A stretch of DNA of 64,000 bases from Sipunculus nudus (lineage: Eukaryota > Annelida > Sipuncula > Golfingiida > Sipunculidae): contig CM049306.1 in assembly GCA_026874595.1 (NCBI GenBank), positions 76,567,642 through 76,631,641 of the forward strand. The letters are read 5' to 3'. The translations under genes were made by a program, and so were the position numbers. Shown here piece after piece: positions 36,402 to 50,445 of the stretch (position 1 is the stretch's first letter; every line of letters starts with the position of its first letter). The notes below the pieces were generated by a model. It saw nothing but the letters and a program-made list of their open reading frames with translations. It had not been told where the DNA came from and ran no database searches.

Positions 36402-36429
36402 GGGGGGGGGGGGGGGGGGGGGGGGGGGG
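36402..36429 (+). repeat. Poly(dG) tract, G28
   Basis: Twenty-eight uninterrupted G, the longest homopolymer in the window, preceded by short G runs. Strong G-quadruplex potential on the plus strand; its true length may be uncertain from sequencing. Confidence 0.9.
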
Positions 36430-36660
36430 TGATTGGGGTGGTGATATGAGAATAACATTACACCTGTCACAGCAGGGGATCTCCCCCAGTGACTGTAACA
36501 AATCAGAAACCCTGGCATAGCTGACTTCCAGTGACCTGGAGTTGGACCCTGCATCTGTAATCAAAGCAAGTGACTACAGAAAAAAAAATCAATAACTAGC
36601 TTAATTTTCAAACTTTTATTTTCAAATTTCAGATTTAGACAAACTAAATATTTATGTTTA

Positions 36661-37330
36661 CATGCTGTGAAAATTAAATCAATGGTGCTTACAGGAAAAA
36701 AACGTGCCATGGTCAAAGTTGGGCAAAATTTAAGGTACTGATTTTTTTTTATGCTAATAACTTAAAAAATTTACAAAATTCAGATCTAATTTTGGGTAAA
36801 CAATTGAATCTTAATTAAACATACTTATATACTTGAGAAAATAGACTCTAGTTTCAAAATTTTTCATGTTAAGTGAGTTATTATTTTTCCTGATTTTTAA
36901 CAAAGTCCATTATGTTTGGGCCCATAACTTAAAGAATTTATACTTTACAGACTAAATTTCTGGCATGTGCATAGGAACTATATAGAGGAATATTTTTGGT
37001 AAATATGAGGAAAAACAGATGAGTGGTTTTGATATTAGGCAGTCCTGAAGTGTGAAAATAGGATTTTAATAAAAAATTGAGGTTTTTCCTTAATTTCTTG
37101 AAGGAACGAAGTCGCAAAGACCCAGTTTTCGGCTTGGTAGGAGATCTTGGGGACATCTAACATTATGCTGAATTTTGGATTCCTAGGTCTTACGGTTTCA
37201 AAACGTGCCACATCTACGGACGGACGGACAGACGGACGGACGGACGGACGGACGGACGGACAGACGGACGGACGACGGACAATGGACCACGACTATAGCT
37301 CAGATGACTTATAGTCAGCTGAGCTAAAAA
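36661..37330 (+). repeat. Hairpin-ended repeat element, copy A
   Basis: It starts near CATGCTGTGAAAATTAAATC and contains AAAACGTGCCATGGTCAAAG, GTTGGGCAAAATTTAAGGTA and TATGTTTGGGCCCATAACTT. Further on are ATATTAGGCAGTCCTGAAGT and TTCCTAGGTCTTACGG. It ends with an ACGG run (37216-37280), CAATGGACCACGACTATAGC, the 13-bp hairpin (37297-37309 with 37313-37325, one mismatch) and CTAAAAA. No protein is encoded. Copies B and C lie at 58600-59265 and 57925-58475. Confidence 0.8.
37216..37280 (+). repeat. (ACGG)n microsatellite
   Basis: ACGG repeats with occasional ACAG, about 65 bp, next to the terminal hairpin of copy A. The equivalent run in copy B is about 37 bp (59179-59215), showing slippage between copies. 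Confidence 0.9.
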
Positions 37331-40300
37331 AGAACCAAGTGGATTGTTTATTGGAAGAGTAAATTAAAATGTCCTTGATAGATGATTATTGTGGCCATTA
37401 ATGGCTAATAAACAATCTCCACACAGACAATAGCTGATGTTTTGCCTTTAAATGGAAACTCGCAATTTTTAATTTGATCACTGATAAAAAGATCATTGAC
37501 CAGTCGGGTGCTAGCTACCTAAGTTGACTATAATACCTAATTGTCCCAATCCTATCACTGAATATCACCTTGCAAGTTCTTTTGTCCATAATAATAAGGA
37601 CACAGTAGGCTATGCCTGGTCTGTTTAATTAGCAGTTCTCTTAAAGCCCTGGCATCTTCCATCAGACAACTGATTCATAATCAATTCAGGAAGGTGAAAG
37701 GGCTATGCAAGACCTTGCTATTCAGCTGTTTTATGCAAATTGTTCACAGGAGAGCCAATAGGAATAAAGTATGTTGTCACATGATCATATGCTTATGCAT
37801 GAGCAGGGCCATGGCACAAATCATGTGACCTTTTTACCCAAATTTTATCTCCATTATATCACACGATTCTGTAAAATATAAAATTTCTAGCAAATATGCC
37901 GTGCATGCATACAACTTGCAATATTGCTTGACCAGTATTGAAACACACCTCAAACATCACAATACTTGCTTTCCATAAAAGTTCTCAATTCTTTTAGGGT
38001 ATAAACCCCCTTCTGATGTCATGAAAGCACAACCAGTTTAAAATTAAATATTCTATTGCACATTAACAGTTAAAACCAAAAACGATCCTGCATACACTGC
38101 TGCCAAATGATTATGTGAATGCTGCAACAGTTGTCAATGCAATCCTATTCATTCATTTGCTCATTACAAGGTGGTTCACACCCAGGACACATCATAATAA
38201 TATATCATATTATTCTTCCCCCCAGTGATTCATATTTGTTCAACACTGAAAAGAAACAGTATTGGATACTGTACATAAAACTCTTGTAGACTATCACAAA
38301 ATGAGTTGACAAGTGAGCCTTAAGTTAAAAGTTGTGTGTTTAAGTGTGTAAACCATAACACTGGGCAGGTTAATTTGTCAGTAACACCACCTCATGACTG
38401 TATACTTTAACATAACAAAAATCATTGCTTTCAATATCATGTTGCCCATTTAAATCCGGTGCCACTGGTTTAGGAAAGATAACATGTAACTCTTAAACTG
38501 CTTCATCTCGGAATGTCAGGAATAAACACAATGAAAGGATTTTAGTACAATGCCACTAATCCCTGTCTTAAACGAGATTAGAAATTTGCCAGGGTGGCAC
38601 ACCATCAGAATACGTTATAAATGAAACCAATAGAACCCTGCTAGTTTGCTATACATTGCATGCTTCATTTTTGTGCCCACAAATATCTGCAGTTTCACAC
38701 TAAATAAGGGTTTTACAGGCTCCAAGTATAATGGATCATAATGCAGGATGTGTTACTGAATGACTAGTGACACTTGCTGTAGGTCAGCAGAGATTCCTGT
38801 ACAACCATTAAACACTTTGTGTTTTGGTTTTATTCTCCGATGTTTTCTTAAAAAATCAGTATTATCCTCTGTTGCCAGAAAGAGTAAAGCTGCATTTCCG
38901 TTTCCACAGTTCTATAACTCGTTTTGCATCATTTGTTTTATATACATATATTTGTGAATTTCCAATAATGAAATCATGTAAGCCTTGGTAGCCATCTGAT
39001 GGTAAGCTCTACCAGAGCTGTGATTAAAACCAACTAAGTTGATTCTGATATTGAGAGGGTGAAACAGCAAATAAGACTGCAGATATGGAAAAGCAGCTTT
39101 AAAATCACAAGTAAAATGGCATCTCAATAAGAACTGTGATTCTTATATAACATCAGCTGTATTCTTAATAAACTTGTTTGAACAATTTACTGACACTGTT
39201 CAAGTTAGGCCCTTTTTATAACTAATTAACATTGATTTTCTGGTATTATTTATGAACTGTCCATGTCTTGCATAGCACCCCAACTCGGTCACATTATAAC
39301 TGATATAGTTTTACATTTTATTTATCAGAGTTGCTTCAAATGAAACATTATTGTTAGAAAGAATGCAGATAGTTTTTCATGTTATCTCATTGGAAGGACT
39401 AATATTACCTGCATTTTAACTTTGTTTATAGCCAAGAATAGATAATAGGCATGAACAGATAAGCAAATAACTAATACCAGAAAATCTGAAAGACGTGGGT
39501 GAAATAACCACGAGTATGACACACAACGCAGCCTAATAAACCATTTTTTACCCAAACCCTTTCTCACAATACCATTAAAGCAATAGCTTACAGTAATTAT
39601 CAGTTGTTAGAATCTCACTGCGGAACTACGATGGATCGTGCCTTTCGCCAATGGATAACCCTGAGTATATACATATAAAAAATGCTGATGAAAATTCTAT
39701 ATTTTACCATCAGGTCAGTTCCTCTTGAGTTGTTTAATTTTCATTCACCTGAAACCGTACAAATGACAACACAAAGCTGGGCTATGGTTATCAGAGCTGC
39801 CCATCTAAATATGGTCACTCTGTCTGCCAGTATCTGGCTTATAATCCTGTATGAAAAGATCTTTGGTCGTTTGAGATCATGATGGCACCCCTTTGGCCAC
39901 ACAGGGAATCCACTGCAGGTGCCATCAACACAATTTATATACAGTTGGGTGTTGTACTTCCAAAAAATAATTCAATATCATGTTACTTCAATCACCAAAA
40001 CTGAGAAGTTTTTGGTTTCCTATGTTGCTGGATGACTGTTAAAACTGCATAACCATAGATCATAGGGACATTCGTTGTTCACTACATTTTTGGATTACAG
40101 ACATTCTACTGTATTGCTTCTAGCAAAGTAGCAAAAATTAAGACGATTTATTGGAAAGTGTCAGAGAGACCTACAATATTGACCCAAGAACACTGCAAAA
40201 TCTCTGCTAAACAATGAATTTAGGACAAGAATATTTCCATTATGCTGTTGATATGTTGATTTTTTGGTATCCCTCAAACTCAAGAATTAGTGTTTCAGTG

Positions 40301-40860
40301 ATGAAATGTTTCCTGTCTGTCGTATGACTTTTTTTTGTTTTCTGAGTGGGTGTATTGTTATGTCATGTTGCTCCTCATATATATGTTTCTGTTTGTGCAA
40401 TTGTACAGTATAATGTGGTTTTTTGTGCCACAGAGGAATTCCTGACAGCAGTTTAACCTCTGTTGCTATGAATTATTGAAAACAACACCTGCGTGCAAAC
40501 CTCATTATATTTGCAATAATGAGAAAATAATTATCACATTATATCCTTGGGACAACTAGGCTTGTCCCAAATAATTGCAAACATGATGTGTGTAATTGTG
40601 TGTGTGTGTCTTTGTAGCAAAGTTAAGCACTCTACAGCATTGGATTTAACAGTACCTAGCTCCTACTTATGTACACAGTTTCTGTTTATGGCAATATCCG
40701 GCATTTACCTTCAACCGGATGTGAATGGATGTGATTACTACGCAAAAGCTGACTTCTTTAAAATAACCATCAACTCTGCTTGTGCTTAACCCAGTGGATA
40801 CACATCACAGAGGGAAAGGTGGGAAACAAGTTTGACATTAAGCGTTACATACATACCTAC
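37331..40860. other. Noncoding flank downstream of the MXD gene
   Basis: No gene recognised. It lies 3' of the minus-strand MXD-like gene, so part may be long 3' UTR. Minus-strand AATAAA hexamers exist (for example 40147-40152), but none is decisive. Confidence 0.4.
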
Positions 40861-40870
40861 ATATATAGTA

Positions 40871-40876
40871 TTTAAT
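40871..40876 (-). terminator. Candidate poly(A) signal of the MXD-like gene
   Basis: Read on the minus strand this is ATTAAA, followed within about 15-30 nt by a GU-rich stretch (TGTAGGTATGTATGTAACG). It lies about 580 nt after the stop codon at 41456-41458. A second hexamer, AATAAA at 40147-40152, would give a 1.3-kb UTR. The choice is not settled by the sequence alone. Confidence 0.3.
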
Positions 40877-41455
40877 CCAGCCAGTATCTGGCGTTTCACA
40901 TACTAACATCACCTCTTTTTTATGTCACAAATCTATCCATCTTCTCAAACTTCTTGAAATCCAGCATTGGTATCCAATTGCTTATATCCTGATCCTCGGC
41001 AACAGTTTAAGAATATATATATAATCTAAATTTGGTCGACAGTTCTCAGTAAAGATCCCGTGAGCATTAACAGCCCTGGTCTATGTATGTAGATGTTACA
41101 TTCAGGAAAGCATTCTTCGGCTACGATACTCAAGCGAAAAAGCAGGTATCATTGGTTCGTAGGTGTTCCACAATGTGTGTGCAATCAGGTTGACCAGTCT
41201 GTCGCGGTATCACCATGTTCCCCGCCAGCTCATCTGCCCAATTAACCACACAGTATAACATAGATCTCAACAAGTCTTGTATGGAGCACAAAGTAACATA
41301 AATCATCAACAACGGAAATGAATTGGGGGAAAATCCTTGTATGATGTGAACATCTACACTGCTGAGCAAATGTATCCACTCGGATGCACGTGCTTCTTCT
41401 GTCACAGTCACGAGAGTGCTGCCCCTAGGATCTGACTTTTGTGGTGACCCAGCCC

Positions 41456-41568
41456 TCATAATGTGAGTTGTCTTGTGGTCACCGAGATACCACCATCGCT
41501 GCCAATACTTTGAATGCTGCTATGATCATCATCACTGTTGGAGATGTCCCCCAGGATGTCGACATCCT
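41456..41568 (-). CDS. MXD: MXD/MAD/MXI1-family factor, terminal coding exon
   Basis: This exon encodes the last 36 residues, plus the final two bases of a split Glu codon, and the stop TGA (41456-41458). The tail begins DVDILGDISNSDDDHSS and continues IQSIGSDGG. The pattern DDHSS, two residues, SIGSD, one residue, G matches the C-terminal tail of vertebrate MXI1 and MXD4. The acceptor on the minus strand is a pyrimidine-rich stretch ending ACACTTGCAG, and the exon starts in phase 1, exactly compatible with the donor at 50446. Known family role: MXD proteins pair with MAX on CACGTG E-boxes, recruit SIN3/HDAC and oppose MYC. The tail itself has no assigned catalytic role. Sequence after the stop is taken as 3' UTR. 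Confidence 0.85.
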
Positions 41569-44500
41569 CTGCAAGTGTAAAAACAACACGGGTTACAAAA
41601 ACGTTATTGAAAATCCATATGATCTGGTAGTAAAGAAACTGTGGGAAAATTTCGGCAACACTCACGCTTCATTCTGTAATGAGAAAACCTAACATCTGTC
41701 AGCACTTTCCACTACTCAGACTACAGTTCATTACTTCGGGATACCATACTGCCCTCTTAAAACAAGGCACTTCAAAAACTAACCATCACATATACATATT
41801 ATTATTATGCATATTTATAGATCTTACAGGTTCTATGAGGAACCAAAGGCCACAAAAGTAATAAATGCCTTTCAGAGTCAATCAGGGTGACAATATTGGT
41901 AAGTGTTAAATACCAAAGATACCTATGCAGTCTGACATTTCCAAGAAGAATTTAAAAACTACCTGCAAATAACACCCCACAAAATACAGTTTGTTTTATG
42001 TTCCTTTCACTCCCTTGCACACATATGCTAGTTAGGAGTTAAAAAGAAATTTTGGCATGTTGTTTTGCCAGCTTACTGCATATATTTTACAGCTACAATG
42101 AATGACCCTATTAAATCAGGAGGCAAAACTGGCTGATGGAGTAAAACCGTCAAAGATTACACAGTGCTATATCTGCCTGGTAAATATGGCAGTGATCTGT
42201 TATTTGGGCAAGCAAGGAGAGTGAGTGCAACATGCTTTGAAGTTTCTTTGATCATCCGAGCTGTACAGTTAGGGGAAGATGGTGTGACTGGACGCAAAAT
42301 GGTTTACAAGGACTGTCCCCAGCGGCAGACCAATAACCTGACAACAGGACTTTTGGCATCGACCCATAACAATAAACAAGACACCCACGCTTATGCACTG
42401 TCAGCTCTATGCTAAAAATATCATATAAATACACAGTGTGCTTTAAACCAGTTACAGCACGCCTATTTTAAAACCAGTCACAAACTACTTCATCTACATT
42501 TAATTTATACCCAAGTCATTAACCATCTAGATCAAAAACCCTAATTTTGCCACGGGCTTTTTTTTTCACAAAGTACACTACAGTTAATAAATTAAAGCTT
42601 ATTTTGTATTTTTTGTGTTGACGCAGGGCTTTGTTCTGTTTAGCCTGTCTGTTAGATGAACCGGAGATAACCCTGGTTGTTTCTTCTGTGGGAGCATGCA
42701 CTCCCGGATGATTTATACTGTACAGATATGGTTGGATGATTGGCGGTGATAGTTGTATGGTGATGACACCACAGCATGCTGCCTGGCACCTTTAGTGTAC
42801 TGATAAACAGATCCCTGGGAACAATCCACTTTCAGTAATTACCTAAGCGGTACCAACTGGTGCGACTAAATGGGCGCAAAAACAATTCTGGAGCTCCGTT
42901 CTTGCAGTTGCACTAATTGACCACTGTGTGAACATCTGAACACATCTGCAACACCTGGCAACGAAATCACCCAAAACATGATAGTTAAAAGCTACTGCAA
43001 TGAATGAACCCTGGGCCTAGAGCAATTTGGTTTCCACATACGTGTTATTATATCACCCAGCGCTGTGCAATAATAACAGAAATACCGGTGGGCGGTGTTT
43101 GCTTTCTTTTGATCATGTCACTTGGGTCATTAATATGCATGACACACCCATCAGGTGAGAGTTATCGTCAAACAGATCTCAATATATACTGCAATGCACC
43201 AATACAATATCTTGCATCATTTGTATTCATATGTAGTGTGTGAACAAAAACTACCTCCTCTAAAAGGCAAGGCCTGTACACTATGAAGCAATAATTCTTA
43301 CTTATCTTGGCACTCTACCCAGACTAGTGCTTGCATTAATATAAATTGCTGACAATGAAAGAGCATGCAAGCCCTCAGAGCTTAGTAATTAAAGACTAGA
43401 CTAGGAGACTTAAAGCTTTTTTTCTGTCCTACATTCACAAATATCAAATAACAGACAAACTTTGCTCTTTGCATGCAACTAGATCATGAAAAAATTCTTG
43501 AGTATTGTGTTTTTCTAAGTGCAAGTCATAGTAAACACCTGCATACCTAATCCATCAAATTAAAAGGATCAAATATGAGATCTACTGCATATGGCCATGA
43601 TCTATATCATATACTGCATGTTCTTTTCAGCCATGTAGTAATATAAGTAATGTATATTGTCCCCTTTGCAAGATTAACAAGCAAACTAGGAAAACTTCCC
43701 GAGGTACTTGAAATTCAGGACTCCATGATGATTATTTTTTACAAGATCACCAATATGTTACAGTTATGTTTCAACATCTGGTTGGGAAAGGGGGGGGTGC
43801 ATTCAGGGGGTACATCATGCATGACCTGATAATAACACGATCTTGGAGGATGCACCTTGCCTTGAGGATGCTGAACTTTATGGTGACAGTCTGACGTGCT
43901 ATGAATTAAATGTAAAGTTTTTAAATGCTGTTTAGTCAGTCACACTGAGAACCCAAGTGGGTATTAGTCACTGGACCACTAAATTATAAACTAAGAATGC
44001 CTGAGGTTGCTCTTTTCTGAACTATGAGTTCTGTGACAGAAATAATACATACTGGATTAAATAGTGAAATCAGGTTAAATTCCAGTACATGCAGTGGAAG
44101 TTTCCATTCTATGTTAACTTAAGAGATCTTTTTAATAGATTTGGGGAAAGTGTACCATTTCAAGTGTGCAGATGTGCTGTGGGAAAACTGGTCAATATCA
44201 ATACACCTGATCCCGTCCAACAATTTGTGACCACCTGCGTGAAAGAAAGAGAGTGTGTTCTGGCCACCACAGAGATCACTTTATACTGCACTTTCTAATT
44301 ACCCAAATGGTTCACCCATCAGGTTTGGGGGATACCAGTGTTAACTGCAGGTCAATGCTGACACATGAAAAGATGGTGTTGTTCAGGCATGGAGCAGAGT
44401 ACTCTGTCTGGTGAACAAGAGATGTTTTCAAGAACCCTAAAATTGCAATCATTATCATCATTACTAAGATCCCCATCCTGCCATGACCATCAGGGATGAT

Positions 44501-47500
44501 AAACTTGTAAAGGCCGTGAACTCTGCAAGAACCTGATGTTCATCATGGTGGACTAACTATTTATGTATTCTTCTGATGATGTCAATATCCATGAGACAAT
44601 GACCTGCTATTCCTACAGTTCACAAGGTGATAGAGGTTTGAATTTAACAAACATGTGATTCTTCATACATTAACAATGTTTATGATAACCAAAAGCTGAG
44701 GAACTATTTATGAATGGAATTCCTCTGATATTTAGCTTAATAACTTTTATACTGCCTGCGCACAGTGACTTTTGGAAACAAATTGTGACCATTTCAGTCA
44801 GCATTAACTGTATAACCTTCCCTGAGGGTACTATCTAATGCCCAGTGAGTTACATGAGGGATACTGAACGCAAGGCCTACAACTGGTGCAGATAGCTATA
44901 GAAAGCAATAATGTGTGCCTGTAGAATTCAAAAGCTGGCGTCAAAGTAGATGTTGTTCATCCAAATGATCAGCTCTTTGACCAGTTGTGCCACCCGTTTC
45001 ATCTATCTGCGTATGGCAAACATAAATGCCCATTAACTGTGCAGAATGGGTTGTGCTTTAACAGACGCAGGAACATTGCAGCTGTCCAAGGGCCAGTTCA
45101 ATATTGTAAAGCTGCCAACAGCACAGTTGTGAGGCTGACACAATTTATTTCTGTTGGCCATTCAGCCACAAACAGGCCCCAACAGAACCGGTGGTATTGA
45201 TGGTAAGCCCTACGCCAGGACAAGACAGCATGAGAAAAATGTCCATCAGTGAGCTTATTTAACATGCAGCAAATTGGGTTGCAGAACAAGAAGTGTGATA
45301 GATGGCCTGGGGAATTACCCCCACCCAACCATCAGCCCAGATTGAGGATATGCAGAACTTTACAATAAAACACAGTTATGAAGGCAACATATCCAAGATG
45401 GTGGTCAAGAATGAGGTTGGCTAAGATGGCAGAACAGAATGGCAAACATGCCTGGAAAGTCAACGAACACAGCCCTGTATGGATTAAATTAATGTTTTAA
45501 AACTCCAGTCAATTCAGGGTAGGGTTAGATGCAACTTCGAGGTTAAGTTACTGGACTTAAATGTGTTAAGATGAAAAATTATGAAATTATATTACAACCA
45601 TAGACACAATAACATTGTAATAATAATGGATGAAACAATTCTGGGAACTTCAGCAATAAAACAGCACATGTGGTTGTATATGATGCCCTTGCTTTAACTC
45701 AAAGATGGCCCCATCTGAACATTATGACTATGAACATATGTCAAGTCTCCATGCTTATATTTATGTTAACTTCTCTAGCTCGTTTGAATTTGATTCCCAT
45801 CATGGTAATGCACTGAAATGATCACATTAACATTGTGAAAAACTTGGTTCCCTCAACTTAGAATCAGTGACATCCAGGGCTATAAGCACAATCATTTAGC
45901 GCAAGCGCGCCACTGAATCGATGTGGGGTCAAGGTCACTGCCACCAGGACCTGGTACTGATAAACAAAAGATAGCCCACAGTGTACCTGTCAAACACAGG
46001 GCTCTTTTATCTGGTGGCCACATGAACAGAATCAGGGGGGCTGGTACTAAAACAGGGCCCTCCCTGATAATAGGTCTCAGGTTTCTGGGAATGTTTGTTT
46101 GTTGCTATCCTCCACCTGGTCTCTTCAGCTGTAATCATTGTTTAGCTGGCAGCAGCTGACAAACTGGGATTCTGCTCCAGTACTCTACACTGGACCTGGA
46201 GGACCTTAATTAAGTTAGCCAACAAAAATACCTCCCTTCAAGTAAAGTTCTCCCACTAGCTGTGTATCAGCATTTAACAATTGCAAGGGCCTGTTTTTAA
46301 GGTTTCACCTGCAGTTGCAAGTGGCAGCCTCTTATAACATGTGGCATCTTAATTTTTTTGCCTGTTCTGGTAATTACAAATGGCCGAATCCATACCGTTC
46401 ATACTGTTGAGCATCATGCTCAATGTACAGTTCTCAAACCATATTCAGATGCCCAAAGCTGGAGAAATGGCATTTCAAACACCTGGCCAGGTTCACAGTA
46501 GCCACAACAATAACTGATTTTATTAAGTAAATTGATAACTCACAGCCAACATTACAGTATATTTTTAAACCACTGACTACAGTTGAAAAGAGAAGTGTTA
46601 AGGTGTTCTGCAATGTACTCCTACTCCCATCCATGCAGAAATTTCATCTTTAAGGGGTCACAGAAACTGGCATAGAAGACAATATTTTGAAAATTAAATA
46701 AGGTCTTCAGATTCTCCTGGGCATGCAGGTTCATGTCATCAAGCATGAGCACAGTTGATCAATGAACTTAATTGGTTGGGGAGATTGATTACAGAGTGAG
46801 AGCAGCGAGCAACGCAGGCCAGACCCCGAGGTCAGCATAGGTTGTGCTTGGTGAACAAAACAACTTCTTGGGTGAATACGTGGCAGCTAAGAATCAGTCG
46901 CTGCGTTGAAAATTCAAGATTTTCTCATCTTGCACTACAACATGCAACAGAGTCAGTTTCTTGTGAATGTGTGGCCCTAAATAGTGAATGTTTAGACTGC
47001 AGCATGACCACTGAACTGGGCTTGGAGTCCAAGCAGCTGGGATACTGAGCAACTGACACCCCTAGACCTGACAGCACTCAGGGGGAGTCCCATATCTCGC
47101 TGGGTGCTGGGCAACCAACAAATACACAGGAGGCAACCCCCCCCCCCCCCCCCCACTCTAACTCAAGCCCCGATTCATTCACAAATCTAAATGGTATCTA
47201 TCAAGTATTCTTCCCAGTTACTGTCAGTGGTGAATCAGCCATAAGAGGCCTGAATCAGCCACAAGAGGCTGTTTTCTGAACATGCTCCTCACAACCAGCA
47301 CTGACAGAGCATGTTTAAATTCAAGGTCCCCCATATATTATATTACTCCATGCAAAACATGCTGACTGATGTTACGAATAATAACTAGAGGGCACCCAGT
47401 ACAGCACATATCTTTGCCAAGGCACAACAAGAACACTGAATAAACCTGTTAATCTGTATCTTCACCAAAATTCAATGTTTTTTTTTCTATAGAGTTGTTC

Positions 47501-50445
47501 CATCCCTCATGTATTTTTGTATAAAGTGGTTCAGTGATGTTTGTGTTATTCTGCAAACAACTGAAATAAATCAACAAATACACAAATAGAGGTGAAAACC
47601 TATCTTCCTTTGCAGAAGTGACAAAGCTCAAATTCTGAACTGAAAATAAATTATTAATCAATGACAAAGTAAAACTCCAATTACAACACAGATGTTTCAG
47701 ATTTGAAACAGAGTCATTTTTCATGTATTAGGAAATGAAAAGCATTTTGTACAAATTAGTAAGCATTAGATATGAGTGCTGCATTTGTGCTGGGCCAGCG
47801 AGATCACACTTTGGTATGATGAACCAGCACCAGTGAATTGCAGCTTTGCGTGCGGTTATTTCTCGCACTGCTGTACATCGCTGAGCAGCCCAATAGATCT
47901 TGCACCTTCAGTGGCCATAACCATTAGTTGACAAGTGTCCCCAGCCTTGTTGCCAACAACCATAGTGATAACACAAAAGAGGTGACAGTGGTTTCAGGTG
48001 ACAAGACTGATGTCACAGCAACATGCACATGTCGGCTGAGAACAGGGGCAGGTACAGATTGCTGTGTCCACACTAAACCTGTCATTACAGGTATGACCAC
48101 CATAAAAATTCCATTCAATGACCTCCGCTGTGACTATCATAAATAATCCATCGCCATGACCACCCAGGGGCCTACTCAGGTACATGAATTATTACCGAAC
48201 TCCCCAGCTTCCTTGGGTTGGCACATCTGCTCCTGGCACAATCATATGCCGGGAAAAAAATTCCTACCATACAGACTATACTCAAACACTAAATACTACT
48301 TTTAGCAGTGGCCAGTCAGGAATCTATCTGGATAATTATGCTATAAGAAATTTTGACATAAAATAGACACTGCAAAATATGCTCAAACATGTTAATGTCT
48401 TCAACCCCATATATTTTACACATATTGCAGAATTTAAGGGAATTTAAGCTTTTTCTTTCAACATCAGAGATCTGCAGAGAAAATTGTGTAGTAATTTTAA
48501 ATATATGTTCTTATATCATTTTTCAGTATGACTTACTACTACTCTACTATATTGACATAAAATAAATGTCTATATATAATGACAGCCAAAACTATTTTTT
48601 TTTCATTAGATAGTTGACAATGGTTGAATTGGTTTCATCTCCTGATATACTGGTACAGTTATATCAATAATATCATGGATAAATATGACATGATACATGA
48701 AGACTTTTTTCTTTAAGTTAATTATAAATACAGTGAAAAAACACTGCACAGGTCTGGCTACCTGGTCATAATGAACCATATCTAAGCTTTGGTGTGCACT
48801 AAAGATGGTATGCCATAGGCCTGCATTGATATATAGTGTGCTAAATAATCAATAATACAAGGCCAGATATGCTTCCTTTCAAAGCACTGGTGACCTTATA
48901 TCAGCATTAATAAGATTACATGGCACACAAGACAATCATATCTATATCAGAACCAAAATATCCTGATGTGAGCCTGAACAAAACACTAACATATATTCTA
49001 TTAATGTGAGAATAATTTTTTGGCTTGAAAACACCTTTCTGAACTAGCTACTACATGTGGACTTTTCATACTGGCACCTCTGAATTGTGGCAGGTTTCTG
49101 ATGGTAGGGGGCAGCACCTGTGGGTGACCCCTCCCCCCTTCCCTGCTCTGTGGAGCATTGCCATGCACCGTGTAACCCACGCTAAAAACAGAAGTTTCCA
49201 CTTGAGAAGTAAACTCTATGAATAGCAGAGCCCACCGTCTAGGCACCTGTGGTTCGTATAGGTGTACAAACAAACCAGGTACAACTGTATACACAGTATG
49301 TACAACAGGAGTGATGTCAGATTTATACAATGATCAATAGCTCAGGGTAATAAGGTGGGTGTACAAATGACAGACTTTTGCCAATGGATTTCACTGCTGA
49401 CATAATCAACACAAAATATGTGCTCTACTTTACCTGCCATACTTTAATAGCTGATGTCACCTCATATTTGAATGTACTAAGCCTGCATTTTTTGCCCCTT
49501 GTGCCACCTGCTTACAAGACAAAGCTGCTGACTCTGTAATAAACCCAGGGGTTCTGATCACAGGCCACAGAGGCCTGGATCTGACACACAGTCTGTTGGT
49601 TCTTGCAAGGAAATGACTCACAAATGTGTCATTTCCCCCTATCATCATAGTTAAGCTCCAGGCAGATCAGAAGTGCAATCGTTCATATTTATGTAGATCT
49701 TTGATGCAATTATGAGCTGGTATTTAGATTTCTATGAACCTTCACCTGTTTGCATTAAAACCAGATCACATGCAAGTACAAAGCATTCTGTTTTCATGTG
49801 ACTGCCCATGCATTCTGTGGAGTGCTAGGTATCCAGGCTATACATGTATGTGATACAAAGACCACCTACTGTTTCAATAAATATTAAAACAATTCACATC
49901 TGACCCATACATCAACCCACATATACAACAGTGCCTTCTAATGATACAAGACGGTTCATATTCAAAGAGCTGTTATAATTAGACCTGATTACTTGAGAAG
50001 TCACATGCATGCATCTTTTTGCTAAGGCCAACCAGAAAAAAAGACATTTCTACATCCTTTCATACAATGTTCAGACATGGTTTGTCTAGAATTTAATTAT
50101 TACATTTACCTTTTTTTCAGAATGCATGAACCATTACAAATCACCTATCAAAATTAATCCAGTGGGCATACATCTACCTGTATTGTTCACCATCAAGGCT
50201 GTATGTAAATTTAAGCCTCATTTTTATGTAATAATAATATATGTAAACAAACTAAATGGTCCATATGCCATCATATAAGATGGTTTACTAAAAAACGTGA
50301 AAGTTTTAATGAGCAATGTTCCCATGGGAATATATCACAGAGCAAGAGCTTGATAAAAATAACCACTGTTACAGTGCATCTGTTACCATCATTATGATGA
50401 GGATACCAACATGTGTCACCATGGTTACTGCATCAATGTACTGAC
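41569..50445 (-). other. Intron of the MXD-like gene, 8,877 bp
   Basis: Inferred intron between the two recognised exons. It has a GTCAGT donor (C at +3, somewhat weak) and a good acceptor ending TTGCAG. I saw no further exon-like stretch with family resemblance inside. Contents include a 20-bp direct duplication (TGAATCAGCCATAAGAGGCC, 47230-47269) and a C18 run (47137-47154). Open frames such as 47449-47724 and 49001-49330 (minus) match nothing known. Confidence 0.7.
47137..47154. repeat. Poly(dC) tract, C18
   Basis: Eighteen C in a row within the long intron; G-quadruplex potential on the minus strand, which is the transcribed-sense strand of the MXD-like gene. Confidence 0.9.

Noticed and set aside
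41130-41459. 109-codon minus-strand frame starting at the end of the MXD terminal exon
   Set aside because: Its ATG overlaps the stop of the MXD frame and its translation resembles nothing. It is best read as 3' UTR.
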